Shown: piece after piece, positions 27,317-35,796 of the stretch
Numbering within the stretch: the first letter of the stretch is position 1
How the letters are laid out: each line of letters starts with the position of its first letter
DNA from: Prevotella sp.
GTDB taxonomy: Bacteria > Bacillota > Clostridia > Oscillospirales > Ruminococcaceae
Direction: 5' to 3'
Assembly (NCBI GenBank): GCA_023663025.1
Contig: JAMPIC010000004.1
Coordinates: forward strand, 46,291 to 110,290
Length of the DNA stretch: 64,000 nucleotides
Position numbers and translations under genes: made by a program
The notes under the pieces: model-generated
Database searches by the model: none
What the model saw: only the letters and a program-made list of their open reading frames with translations
What the model was told of the DNA's origin: nothing

Positions 27317-28792
27317 TTATAGGTCGGTGATCCTCACCTTTATCAGCATTCCCCTGTCGCTCCGCGAAGCGCGGAAAACCGTTCCGTCCGTGACGCGAAT
27401 GGCTTTGCCCGCAGGAACGGGATTTCCCTGCGGCGACAGCATTCCCTCGGCATTGCGGTTGATGAGGAACCACTCGCCGTTGTGGCAGCAGACGTATGCC
27501 TGCAAGGTCTTGTCCGCTTTTTCGTCGGCGAAGATATTGCTCTGCAAGTGCCACTTGAAAAGGGGGGTGTTGTTCACCACGTCCAGCTCGGAATATTTCC
27601 GCCACTCGCCGCTGTGTCCCCGCACCTCGGAGTTCAGCTCGAAGCGGACGATGCTCCTGTCCGAAATTCTCGTTCCGCAGAAAGGACAGACGGGGTGATT
27701 CGTGTCGTACAGCACGAACCATTTTTTCTCGCAGGACGGATTGGAGCACTTGTGCAGCAAGTCCCAAGTGCGGACGAGACCCCGCTCCCACTCCATTGCC
27801 GACGGGCGCAGGGGCGGGTTGTGCAGACCGTCCACAAAGGCTCTCAGGAACAGCTTTTCGAGAATGGGTCCCAGATCCTTGATCGTGGTTTTCAGCGACG
27901 AGGGACGGTTGGACGTATCGCCGGGATCTTCAATAAACAGAGCCATGGGTCCCAGACCCAGATAATCGTCCTTTTCCGCGGATTCGGAGGAGAATATCTT
28001 CGGTCCCATAAGCGGGTGGCGGCAGAAAAGATACTCGTAGATAAGCACCGCCAATGCGTGCAGGTCGGTAACGGAACTGGGGATCATTCTGCGGGGATCG
28101 CTCCTGTCAAGCTCCATGGTGGCTAAGACCTCGGGGGCGATGTAGCCTCTCGTTCCCGCCACTTCGGGGGGAAACAGCCCCGGCACTACAAGGGAATCTA
28201 TGTCGATAACAACGCAGTTCCCCGTTTTGGGGTCGATAAGAACGTTGTTGTTGGATAAGTCGGAATGGGCAAGTCCCGCCTGATGCAGACGGCGTATCGA
28301 CCGCGACAGCAGCAGGGACATCTGTATCATGGAACGGAAATCCCCCAGCTCGCTTTTGTTGAGGAAACGCCTGTTGCCCGAGGTGAACCAGTTGCTCTTC
28401 TTGTCCTTGCCTTTCAGGTCGAGGAACTGCGAGGCGTTGTCCCCGAAGAAAAAGCTTTTGGGGTAAGCGGGGGAGACTATCCCGAATTCGGGCGCGACCA
28501 CAAGGTCGGTAGGCCAGCAGAAGCGTCCCGAAAAATATTTGGCAAGCCGCTCGTCGCTGCCTATCGCGCCGCCCTTCGACTCGGGAATGGTGGGGTTATA
28601 GCGTCCTATGATAGCCTCCAGACGGGCGGACATATTCCGGTCGATCTTGTTCGGCTCGTTGAAAAACTGCACGACGTAGGACTTGTCGGGCGCGAAATAT
28701 GTATATTTCATGCCGCCCCGGGGCGGATTGTCGGTTATCACATAAGGCAGCTTTCTCCCGTCGGAAAGAGTAGCCTCGCCGATCCTGCTCAT
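27317..28792 (-). CDS. Serine/threonine protein kinase of the TerY-P triad, with zinc ribbon and C-terminal beta domain
   Basis: 491 aa, GGGAGG before the ATG. Kinase core residues about 10-335: catalytic loop HSDLSNNNVL (Asp178), metal-binding DID (197-199, in place of DFG), and GYIAPEV. The usual VAIK lysine is not obvious (SYVVQFF). A four-cysteine zinc ribbon follows (C349, C354, C369, C372), then a ~110-residue beta-rich tail (WFLINRNAEGMLSPQGNPVP) that could be FHA-like. Such kinases occur with a TerY-like vWA protein and a PP2C phosphatase, exactly as here (13-nt gap to PP2C). Confidence 0.87.
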   Translation of the reverse strand: MSRIGEATLSDGRKLPYVITDNPPRGGMKYTYFAPDKSYVVQFFNEPNKIDRNMSARLEAIIGRYNPTIPESKGGAIGSDERLAKYFSGRFCWPTDLVVAPEFGIVSPAYPKSFFFGDNASQFLDLKGKDKKSNWFTSGNRRFLNKSELGDFRSMIQMSLLLSRSIRRLHQAGLAHSDLSNNNVLIDPKTGNCVVIDIDSLVVPGLFPPEVAGTRGYIAPEVLATMELDRSDPRRMIPSSVTDLHALAVLIYEYLFCRHPLMGPKIFSSESAEKDDYLGLGPMALFIEDPGDTSNRPSSLKTTIKDLGPILEKLFLRAFVDGLHNPPLRPSAMEWERGLVRTWDLLHKCSNPSCEKKWFVLYDTNHPVCPFCGTRISDRSIVRFELNSEVRGHSGEWRKYSELDVVNNTPLFKWHLQSNIFADEKADKTLQAYVCCHNGEWFLINRNAEGMLSPQGNPVPAGKAIRVTDGTVFRASRSDRGMLIKVRITDL

Positions 28793-28804
28793 AGTATCCT
28801 CCCT

Positions 28805-30076
28805 TTACCGGTTCAAAATATTTGCCAGCAGCAGCGTTCTGTCGTCGAACGAACCCCGCTCCACATAGTTGTCAAGCCATATCGCCAGCATTTCCGCCGC
28901 GTTCTTTTCGTGGACTATGCCGAATTCCGCCAGGGACGCTTTTTTCTGCAGGGTTTTGTTTTCCCAAAGCTCTTCAAGGGCAAGCCCCGTTTCGGACAGA
29001 ACGTTTTTGGCGTACTGGAGCGCGTAGAGAACGTCCCCGTCGTTCACCCAAGGGTAGGAGGCGGGTTCGGGAACTTTCGCGGAAATTTCCCCGCCGTCCT
29101 CCGAGGTTTCGGAGATCGGCAGTATGCCGTTCAGCTTCAAATCGAGTGCAAGCCGCAGAAGCTGCGGATCGTTGGGATAATAGTCGTCGGCTACCCCGTC
29201 GGTCATCATCATAAGGTATGTGAGCTTTCCTCTGCGTATTTTGGTGCGGCTCATCAGACTTTCGGGATTTCTGAACTGCTCCGAGGTGATGAACTCGGTC
29301 TCCCCCGCGAAGCTGCCGCTGTCCGCGTCTCCGAGGATTATCAGAGCGCCCGCCGTTTCCGCGTTTTCGTCAACGGCGGCGATCATACCGTCCCCTATCT
29401 GAATGGAGGCGGTAAGGTACTCCCTGCCGCCCGCTGTCTCCACGGGAATTATCACAGCCGACAGCAGCGTGCAGGAAAAATCTTTCAGCTCGGGCTTTCT
29501 GCCTATCGCCGTCTCGAAATCGGGATCGTCCGCGCGTTTTTCAGCAGCCGCTTCAACAGAAGCGAACGCTTCCGCGCAGCAGTCCCGCAGCATACCCGCG
29601 ATACGGGAGCATACGCCGCCGAATTCGGGACTGTCAAGCGGTTCTCCCAAATGTCTGCGGAAATCGGGAACGTCCCTCTTAATGGCTTCGAGACGCATTT
29701 TCGCGTACTTCAGCACAGCCTCGCAGGCGGCTTTCGCGCCTATCCGCGAGAACGCTTTCGAGCCCGCTCCGTCGGACACGGCGGCGATAACGATACCGTC
29801 CGCGATCTCAAAGGCGAATCCGTCGTCGCGGTTTGAGCCGTCGTGCTTGTGTTTTTTGCCGCGCACCGCTGCCGCCGTCACGGAAAAGTCTCCCGATGTT
29901 TCCCCGCGGCAGACCATCTCGGGATAGGGTTCGGGACTTTCGGGCACGGGGTTGTATTTCCACATGGCGGCGGTATGGGCGGTAACGTCCCTGTCGGAAA
30001 GCTTTCCGTCTTTTTCGGGAACGGGAGAAGTCGCCGCCGCAGTTTCAGTTATGATTTTGTTGGTATTATTATCCAT
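28805..30076 (-). CDS. PP2C-family protein phosphatase of the TerY-P triad
   Basis: 423 aa. PP2C motifs: RDDGFAFE, SDGAGSKAFSRIGAK (Asp102-Gly103), TASIQIGDGMIAAV, MMMTDGVADDYYP and the final metal ligand in SFDDRTLLLANIL. Should dephosphorylate Ser/Thr residues with Mn2+/Mg2+. A ~60-residue N-terminal extension rich in Pro/Glu precedes the domain. Lies 15 nt after terY and 12 nt before the kinase, so the three are one translational unit. Confidence 0.92.
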   Translation of the reverse strand: MDNNTNKIITETAAATSPVPEKDGKLSDRDVTAHTAAMWKYNPVPESPEPYPEMVCRGETSGDFSVTAAAVRGKKHKHDGSNRDDGFAFEIADGIVIAAVSDGAGSKAFSRIGAKAACEAVLKYAKMRLEAIKRDVPDFRRHLGEPLDSPEFGGVCSRIAGMLRDCCAEAFASVEAAAEKRADDPDFETAIGRKPELKDFSCTLLSAVIIPVETAGGREYLTASIQIGDGMIAAVDENAETAGALIILGDADSGSFAGETEFITSEQFRNPESLMSRTKIRRGKLTYLMMMTDGVADDYYPNDPQLLRLALDLKLNGILPISETSEDGGEISAKVPEPASYPWVNDGDVLYALQYAKNVLSETGLALEELWENKTLQKKASLAEFGIVHEKNAAEMLAIWLDNYVERGSFDDRTLLLANILNR

Positions 30077-30091
30077 TTGATCCTCCGGACG

Positions 30092-30733
30092 TTACGGAAC
30101 GATAACAAAGCCCTGGGGCGGCGGGGGAAGCTCGATGTTCGCCCCCGGCTTGGCGTCAAGGCTCTTCGAGGACATCTTCACGGAGCTTGATACCCAAGCG
30201 AAGAACTGCGCCAGATCTCCCGCGGAAAGGGTGTTCATCATCAGCACGCACTCGGTTATCTCTTTCAAAACGGTGGTGTCGGCGTAAGCTCCCGCCGCAC
30301 AAGCAATGATGTTGGCGGGCTTTGTGCTTTTGAGCATTGCGGCGGCTTCGCGCCATTCGTCTGTGGGCGCACCGTCGGTCAGGATAAACACAAGCGGTCT
30401 CCAATCGCCCTTTTGGGTCTCGGTGGACTTCCTCACCTCGGACTTTATGCAGTCCGAAAGCAGTCTGAGAGCCGCGCCCAAAGCGGTAGCTCCCCCTGCG
30501 GAAAGCTGGGGTTCTTTAAAGAGCATAAGCTCGGTGAGCGGAGCGATCTGTCTCGCGCTCGAATTGAACGTAATTACGGAAAGGTAAGCGGTCTCCAGAG
30601 CCTGGGGGTCTCCCCTGAGCTCGGAAACAAGAGCGCGGACGCCGTGGCGCACCGCCTCTATGGGATCGCCCTGCATAGAGCCGGAAACGTCCAGCAAAAG
30701 ATAAACGGGAAGCCGTCTTGAAAATTCTGACAT
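30092..30733 (-). CDS. TerY-like von Willebrand factor A domain protein
   Basis: 213 aa. ATG 30733 (MSEFSRRLPVYLLLDVSGSM) is chosen over a 22-codon extension because AAAGGCGG is properly spaced and the vWA fold begins at once. MIDAS metal site DVSGS (15-19), with downstream Thr and Asp (LTDGAPTDEW). TerY-type vWA proteins bind partners through the metal ion; here the neighbours are a PP2C phosphatase and a kinase. First gene of the operon. Confidence 0.92.
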   Translation of the reverse strand: MSEFSRRLPVYLLLDVSGSMQGDPIEAVRHGVRALVSELRGDPQALETAYLSVITFNSSARQIAPLTELMLFKEPQLSAGGATALGAALRLLSDCIKSEVRKSTETQKGDWRPLVFILTDGAPTDEWREAAAMLKSTKPANIIACAAGAYADTTVLKEITECVLMMNTLSAGDLAQFFAWVSSSVKMSSKSLDAKPGANIELPPPPQGFVIVP

Positions 30734-30805
30734 TTTTGTAACCGCCTTTCGGGTAATGGTTTTTGTATTTTTACAATCAATCGCAAAGCATAGCAACACA
30801 TATTA

Positions 30806-30834
30806 AGTATAAACCATATTGAAGAAAATGTCAA
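30806..30834 (-). promoter_or_regulatory. Promoter of the TerY-P operon
   Basis: Minus-strand TTGACA (30834-30829), 17-bp spacer, TATACT (30811-30806), about 70 bp before the terY start. Confidence 0.75.
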
Positions 30835-30874
30835 TTAAAATTTGATTACAGAGCGCCGCTGCGGAAAAATAAAA

Positions 30875-30905
30875 GGAGAACGCGGGAATAACGCCCGCGT
30901 CCTCC
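30875..30905 (-). terminator. Terminator of the WYL gene
   Basis: Minus strand GGAGGACGCGGG (30905-30894), loop, CCCGCGTTCTCC (30886-30875), then TTTTATTTTT. It separates the WYL regulator from the TerY-P promoter. Confidence 0.85.
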
Positions 30906-30920
30906 GTATTTTCCTTTCAC

Positions 30921-31619
30921 TCAGGGAGCGCTGAAATACCTGTCCAGCACCTCGAAGCTTTGTATCCTGTCCACCCTGTAATCGGAAATGAACATACCGC
31001 CGTTTTCGGAACCGCCCGAAAGAGCGGACAGATAAAAATAAAACTCGCGGAAGCTTATCCGAACGGGTTTTATGAGCCGCTCGGTCTCAAAGCCGTCCTG
31101 TTTCAAATAGACTATTTTCATGTATTTCCGTTCGGCGACGGCTTTGCTTATGTCTCCCACTAAACTTATAAGGCGCTTGCCGCATGGCGTTCCGGAGTAG
31201 CGGTTCATATCTTCGGATACGATCCCCGATATCTCCTGTCTGTTTTTTACATGTGCGCAGCGGCAAAGCAGCTTGTTTACCAAAGGAAGCATTTCCTCCC
31301 CGGCAAAAGCGCGGCTTTCCAGAAGTATCTTGCAGACTGCGGTCAGCTCGCTGACGTTCAGCGCGGCTGCGTCCTCGTCAACAAGATGATAGCCGTTCAG
31401 CTCCCTGCTGTAGACCAGTTCCTTGCGTGCGCCGTTTTCGCCGGCATCGTCGGCGAAAAAGCAGCGCAGATCTTCGATGTCCCGCTGAAAGGTGCGTTCG
31501 GTCACGCCGAAAAGCTTAGCCTCCTCGGATTTGTTTATGACCTCGCCGCTCATGAGCTTTCCGTAAATTTTCAGAACGCGGTAGTATTTAAATCCCTGAT
31601 TAAAGTTTTCATTTTGCAC
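30921..31619 (-). CDS. WYL-domain transcriptional regulator
   Basis: 232 aa from GTG 31619 (AGGAG, 9 nt). N-terminal winged helix (INKSEEAKLFGVTERTFQRD), DeoR-like, then a WYL domain (AVAERKYMKIVYLKQDG ... RLIKPVRISFREFYFYLSAL) that in relatives binds nucleic acid or nucleotides. WYL proteins often control defence or stress loci. It stands next to the TerY-P operon in the same direction, but separated by a terminator; whether it regulates that operon is open. Confidence 0.9.
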   Translation of the reverse strand: MQNENFNQGFKYYRVLKIYGKLMSGEVINKSEEAKLFGVTERTFQRDIEDLRCFFADDAGENGARKELVYSRELNGYHLVDEDAAALNVSELTAVCKILLESRAFAGEEMLPLVNKLLCRCAHVKNRQEISGIVSEDMNRYSGTPCGKRLISLVGDISKAVAERKYMKIVYLKQDGFETERLIKPVRISFREFYFYLSALSGGSENGGMFISDYRVDRIQSFEVLDRYFSAP

Positions 31620-31969
31620 AAAACAGCTCTCCTAACTTTTAGACATATATATTATATCACTAAAAATTTAGTTCAACAATACCTTCGGACAAATTTTTGC
31701 CATATCCGACAATTTTTTCGTTTGCGATTGGACATTTTGCACACAAAAATTCCGCATATTTTGTACTATTTACCGTATTAAAAAAAGTTCGGAGACATTC
31801 TTGAAAATTTGTTAATAATTTCAGCACATTGAAAAACTTTTTTTATGTCTTTAGATACTTGTCTGAATTGCCGATAGGATATAAAGTTATAATATAGTAT
31901 AATGCTCTCACGGCATAATTGGGGCTGCGAAGATAGTATTTCCATTCAATTAAAGACAGGCGGTGCGAT
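31620..31969. other. AT-rich spacer between divergent WYL and XRE genes
   Basis: 350 bp, no gene. Minus strand has TTGTTG-17 bp-TATAAT (about 31676-31648) as a likely WYL promoter; plus strand has TATAAT-like sequences at 31889-31902 before the XRE gene. No dyad stands out. Confidence 0.45.
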
Positions 31970-32314
31970 ATGAGTTTTGAACGGGAAAAAATAGCGTACA
32001 GAGTCGGCGGCAGAATACGGGACTTCAGAATGATGAGAAAGATGAGTCAGGAAACCCTTGCGTTTGATTCGGACATTCACCCCGCGTATCTCAGTCAGGT
32101 GGAGCGCGGCGAAAAATGTCCCACCATCGAGACTGTTTACAAAATATGCAAGGGGCTGAAAATTCCCATGTCCGAGCTTATGGATTTTTCCATGGAACCG
32201 AAACCCACCTCCGAGGAAGCTGTCCAGAGAATAAAGGTCGCTCTTTCGGGCGTTCCCGCCGAAAAGGCGGTGAAGGTAGCTCAAGCGGTGGAGATAATGG
32301 TAGAGCTTATGTGA
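31970..32314 (+). CDS. XRE-family helix-turn-helix regulator
   Basis: 114 aa. Helix-turn-helix residues 10-66: RIRDFRMMRKMSQETLAFDS ... AYLSQVERGEKCPTIETVYK. The C-terminal ~45 residues are helical without a known ligand domain. Monocistronic with a strong terminator downstream. Target unknown; SinR/Xre-like proteins in sporeformers often control developmental choices. Confidence 0.88.
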   Translation: MSFEREKIAYRVGGRIRDFRMMRKMSQETLAFDSDIHPAYLSQVERGEKCPTIETVYKICKGLKIPMSELMDFSMEPKPTSEEAVQRIKVALSGVPAEKAVKVAQAVEIMVELM

Positions 32315-32348
32315 CGCCGCAGTGCCGGAACATATACGCCGAAAAAAC

Positions 32349-32414
32349 AAGTCCCCTTTTGCCGGGCAAACGGCAGTTTATACCGTCTTTTCCCGGCAAA
32401 AAGGGAACTTTTAA
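32349..32414 (+). terminator. Terminator after the XRE gene
   Basis: Long stem AAGTCCCCTTTTGCCGGG (32349-32366) with CCCGGCAAAAAGGGAACTT (32392-32410), inner ACGG/CCGT, followed by TT. Nearly symmetrical, so it may also serve the SASP gene on the other strand. Confidence 0.8.
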
Positions 32415-32482
32415 AATGTTAAAAACCTAATATACCGCACCGAATTTTTTATTCTTCGCGGCATATACTATTGCGCGGGAGG

Positions 32483-32671
32483 TTAGGACTTGATGCCCTG
32501 CTTGTAAGCGTCGATCATTTTCTTGACCATCTGACCGCCTACGGAGCCTGCCTCTCTGGAAGTGAGGTCGCCGTTGTAGCCGTTCTTGAGGTTAACGCCT
32601 ACCTCGTTTGCAGCCTCCATCTTGAAGCGTTCCATTGTTTCCTTGCCCTGAACAGTATTTACATTTTTCAT
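32483..32671 (-). CDS. Alpha/beta-type small acid-soluble spore protein
   Basis: 62 aa. ATG 32671 (AAGGAG, 9 nt) gives MKNVNTVQGKETMERFKMEA. Family signatures are clear: FKMEAANEVGVNL, YNGDLTSREAGSVGGQMVKK. These proteins coat spore DNA in an A-like form, protect it from UV, and are cleaved by the Gpr protease at germination. Expression is expected from sigma-G in the forespore. Good evidence that the organism sporulates. Confidence 0.95.
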   Translation of the reverse strand: MKNVNTVQGKETMERFKMEAANEVGVNLKNGYNGDLTSREAGSVGGQMVKKMIDAYKQGIKS

Positions 32672-32803
32672 AATGTTTAACTCCTTCATCTTAGATTTTG
32701 CATTTCTGCGATTTTTTCAAAACCGCGTTTTGGGGTTTGCCTTAGTATTATAAGCGGGCAAAAATCTAATATGTGAGGTAATTATATGAACGGCTTCCAC
32801 ATT

Positions 32804-34405
32804 TTAATTTTCGATAATTTTTAACGCGCACCTTACTCCGTCCACCGCTGCGGACATTATCCCGCCCGCGTATCCCGCGCCCTCTCCGCAGGGGTACAGA
32901 CCTTTCAGCGAAACCGACTCCATGCTTTCGCCCCGGGTTATCCTCACCGGCGAGGACGTTCTCGTTTCCGGCGCGGTCAGCACAGCTCCGCTCTCCCCGA
33001 AGCATTTCATTTTATGCGAAAATTTTTCCAGACCCGTCCTCATCATGTCTGTAACGTATTGGGGAAAAATCTCATCAAAGCCGCATTCTGAAACTCCGGG
33101 GGCGTAGGTGGGCGTTACGGACGCTCCTCTGAGCGAGCCTTTTCCCGCAAGAAAGCTGCCGACAGTCGACGCGGGAGCGAAATATTTTCCCTCGGAAAGC
33201 GTAAGGCTGTACGCTTTTTTTTCGATACTGCGGACAAACTTCACGCCGTCCAGAGGAGCGTTCCCGAAGTCGTCGGGGGACACAGACACAACCAGTGCGG
33301 AATTGGAGTTTGCGCCGTCTCTGGCATATTCGCTCATTCCGTTTGTGACCACGGTCTCCCTTTCGCTGGCGGCGGGAACGACCGTTCCTCCGGGACACAT
33401 GCAAAAGGTATAGACCGCCCGTCCGCCGCTGCGATAGGAAAGCTGGTACTCTCCTGCGGGAAGGTTTGGATTGTCCCAATGTTTCCCGTAAAGCGAACGG
33501 TTAACCGCTTCCCGGGTATGCTCTATCCTTGCTCCCACGGAAAAAGGCTTCGGCTCGATAAAAATATTTTTCGACAGCAGTTTTTCAAAAGTATCCCTTG
33601 CGCTGTGTCCCACAGCAAGGATAAGCGCACCGCAAGGCAGTTTCTCGCCGCCGTTCAGCGTAACGGATCCGATATGTCCGTTTTCCGCGGAAATATCCGT
33701 GAGGACGGTATGAAAGCGTACCTGTCCTCCCAAGGAAATAATTTTCTCCCGCATTGACTTTATCACGCCGCGAAGCTTATCCGTACCGATGTGCGGCTTC
33801 GCCTTGCAGAGTATCTCCTCGGGAGCGCCATGCTCGGCAAATTTTTTCAGAACATAGCGGCACAGCGGATCGTTTATACGGGTGGTAAGCTTTCCGTCGG
33901 AGAACGTTCCCGCACCGCCCTCGCCGAACTGGATATTGGAGGAAACGTCAAGCTCTCCGCCACTGCGGAAATTCCGCACCGACGCTTCGCGCTCGTCAAC
34001 GTCCCCGCCCCGCTCGGCGACGATAGGCTCGAAACCGTATTCCGCCAGCGTGAGAGCGGCGAATATCCCTGCGGGACCGAAGCCCGCTATAATCACTTTC
34101 TTCTTTTCTCCGTTATTGTCCCGCCGTATTTTTTCCGGCAGGATATTTTTTGTCTGCTGCGGAATATAATCGCAGAACGCTTTTCTTTCGCAAAGACGCT
34201 TTTCGTCGGCTTCGCCGTCAAGCTCCGCCCACACGGAGGAAACAAGACAAATGCGGCTGTTGTCACGGGCGTCCAGAGAAGTCTTTCTCACGCCGCTCCT
34301 TAAAACGGAGGCGGGAACAAGTCCCGCCTTTTTCAATGCCGCCGAAACGATCTCTTCATGTCCCGCCGAAACGGGAGTTTTTACCTGTGAAATTATCACC
34401 GCCAT
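32804..34405 (-). CDS. FAD-dependent dehydrogenase (COG2509-like)
   Basis: 533 aa. Dinucleotide-binding motif GFGPAGIFAALTLAE at about 105-120, a second FAD contact LYPCGEGAGYAGGIMSAAVD near the C-terminus, and a 90-residue N-terminal ferredoxin-fold-like region. Typical of uncharacterised FAD-dependent dehydrogenases in Clostridia; substrate unknown. The ATG follows the cdaR stop by three bases and has AAGGAGG, so it is co-transcribed with cdaA-cdaR, a place often held by glmM in other Firmicutes. Confidence 0.88.
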   Translation of the reverse strand: MAVIISQVKTPVSAGHEEIVSAALKKAGLVPASVLRSGVRKTSLDARDNSRICLVSSVWAELDGEADEKRLCERKAFCDYIPQQTKNILPEKIRRDNNGEKKKVIIAGFGPAGIFAALTLAEYGFEPIVAERGGDVDEREASVRNFRSGGELDVSSNIQFGEGGAGTFSDGKLTTRINDPLCRYVLKKFAEHGAPEEILCKAKPHIGTDKLRGVIKSMREKIISLGGQVRFHTVLTDISAENGHIGSVTLNGGEKLPCGALILAVGHSARDTFEKLLSKNIFIEPKPFSVGARIEHTREAVNRSLYGKHWDNPNLPAGEYQLSYRSGGRAVYTFCMCPGGTVVPAASERETVVTNGMSEYARDGANSNSALVVSVSPDDFGNAPLDGVKFVRSIEKKAYSLTLSEGKYFAPASTVGSFLAGKGSLRGASVTPTYAPGVSECGFDEIFPQYVTDMMRTGLEKFSHKMKCFGESGAVLTAPETRTSSPVRITRGESMESVSLKGLYPCGEGAGYAGGIMSAAVDGVRCALKIIEN

Positions 34406-34408
34406 AGG

Positions 34409-35767
34409 TCAGTCCTCCTTAGCCGTGACCTGTATCGTCGCCCTCGGAGAAAGCGCGCCGTCGGTGCCTATGCACCACACGTCGTCAAACGCGGGAATAC
34501 TGAACGTTACGGGCAGCTTATGGTAGCCCTCCTCGATGTCGAAGCCGTTAAGCATATCTATCTGCGCGATAACGTCGATATAGGTGAGCTGCTCCATGGA
34601 TTCCTCGGGACCTATGAATATGGGCGTTACGCCGGAAGTCACTATCTTGAAGTCGTACCTGCCGGGGACGTTCACAAGCTGTATGGACGGATTGGTTATG
34701 TGTATCGCCCGTTTGGAAAGTCCCTCCGACGGACATTTCACCGTTACCGTTCCGATTTCGTTCCAATCCAGACAGCCCTCCGTCAGGAAGCCTGACGTCT
34801 CAAAGGTGAACTCCTTGCCGATGTCCACCTCGCGCATATCTATCACGCCGATATTTACAACGTCACCGTTTTCGTCCGTTTCCTTTATAAGCTCATTGGG
34901 AACGGCGATCTCGATCTCGTCTACGGACATTTCAAGCTGCTCCCTGAATTTTTCCGTATCAAAGCTGTCCGGAGCGTTTGCGATAAGAACGTTGAGCTTC
35001 GCGGTCTTTTTCATATAGACGGGCACATGGACGGTAAAATCGGTCTTGTCGAAGGTAAGCCGTTCCTTTTCCTCGTCGGTAACGGCGGCCGTTCCTCTGT
35101 AAAGTCTGACCGAAGTCGTCCTGAAGTCCTCCGTTCTTGTCAGGGAGGCATCCTCGCTTACGACGGCTGAAGCCTTTGTTATGTTCTCAACTATCTCGGC
35201 GGGACCTGTCACGGTAATGATGTTCGGCGCCACAGCCACGCTGTCCTCACCGTCGATTATATACCCCTCCGCCGCGGAAACTCCCGAAAGCTCGGGAACA
35301 AGCTCTATCTCCTTGGAAACAATCTTGTCGAAATCCACCTTTACCGATGACGGTTCTATTTCTTCCACCTCGAACTCCTTGCCGGACGGACATATTATTT
35401 CCAGCGGAAGATCGTACTCCATCGCGTACATAACGTTTTCCGCCGAAGCAACGGCTGTCAGCTCCTTTGCCGAAAGGTCGCCCACCTGTTCGCGCATTCC
35501 CGAGACAACGATATTCACAGTCTCCGCCGAAACCGACATTGCCTGCAAGCCGAGGGAATCGGCGTAGGTTCCGTCCAGGGCTATCTGTACGGGAACGCTG
35601 TACACGGGTTTTTCTATCACCGGATACGCGCTCACCAGAATGACGAACCAGATCACTATCGCCGCCGCCAGAGATGTTATTTTTACAACCACGTCCTTTT
35701 CAAAAAGTCGTGAAAAGAATATTCCCGTTTTTTTAACAATACCCTTAGGTATATCAAGTACGCTCAT
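34409..35767 (-). CDS. cdaR: CdaR/YbbR-domain regulator of the diadenylate cyclase
   Basis: 452 aa from ATG 35767 (AAAGGAG upstream). An ATG at 35800 overlaps the cdaA stop in an ATGA arrangement and would add 11 residues, so the start is not certain. One TM helix near the N-terminus (VVVKITSLAAAIVIWFVILV) and then four YbbR-type beta domains outside the membrane, each with a VxVxGPxxxV-like pattern (IITVTGPAEIVENI). CdaR binds and modulates CdaA at the membrane. Confidence 0.9.
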   Translation of the reverse strand: MSVLDIPKGIVKKTGIFFSRLFEKDVVVKITSLAAAIVIWFVILVSAYPVIEKPVYSVPVQIALDGTYADSLGLQAMSVSAETVNIVVSGMREQVGDLSAKELTAVASAENVMYAMEYDLPLEIICPSGKEFEVEEIEPSSVKVDFDKIVSKEIELVPELSGVSAAEGYIIDGEDSVAVAPNIITVTGPAEIVENITKASAVVSEDASLTRTEDFRTTSVRLYRGTAAVTDEEKERLTFDKTDFTVHVPVYMKKTAKLNVLIANAPDSFDTEKFREQLEMSVDEIEIAVPNELIKETDENGDVVNIGVIDMREVDIGKEFTFETSGFLTEGCLDWNEIGTVTVKCPSEGLSKRAIHITNPSIQLVNVPGRYDFKIVTSGVTPIFIGPEESMEQLTYIDVIAQIDMLNGFDIEEGYHKLPVTFSIPAFDDVWCIGTDGALSPRATIQVTAKED

Positions 35768-35796
35768 ATCTGCTGCTTCTCTCCTTTCGGCGCGGA

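Noticed and set aside
28265..29836. 523-codon plus-strand open frame across the kinase and phosphatase genes
   Set aside because: Antisense to two genes with clear catalytic motifs; its translation has no recognisable domain, and it spans their junction. Long antisense frames are common here because of codon bias.
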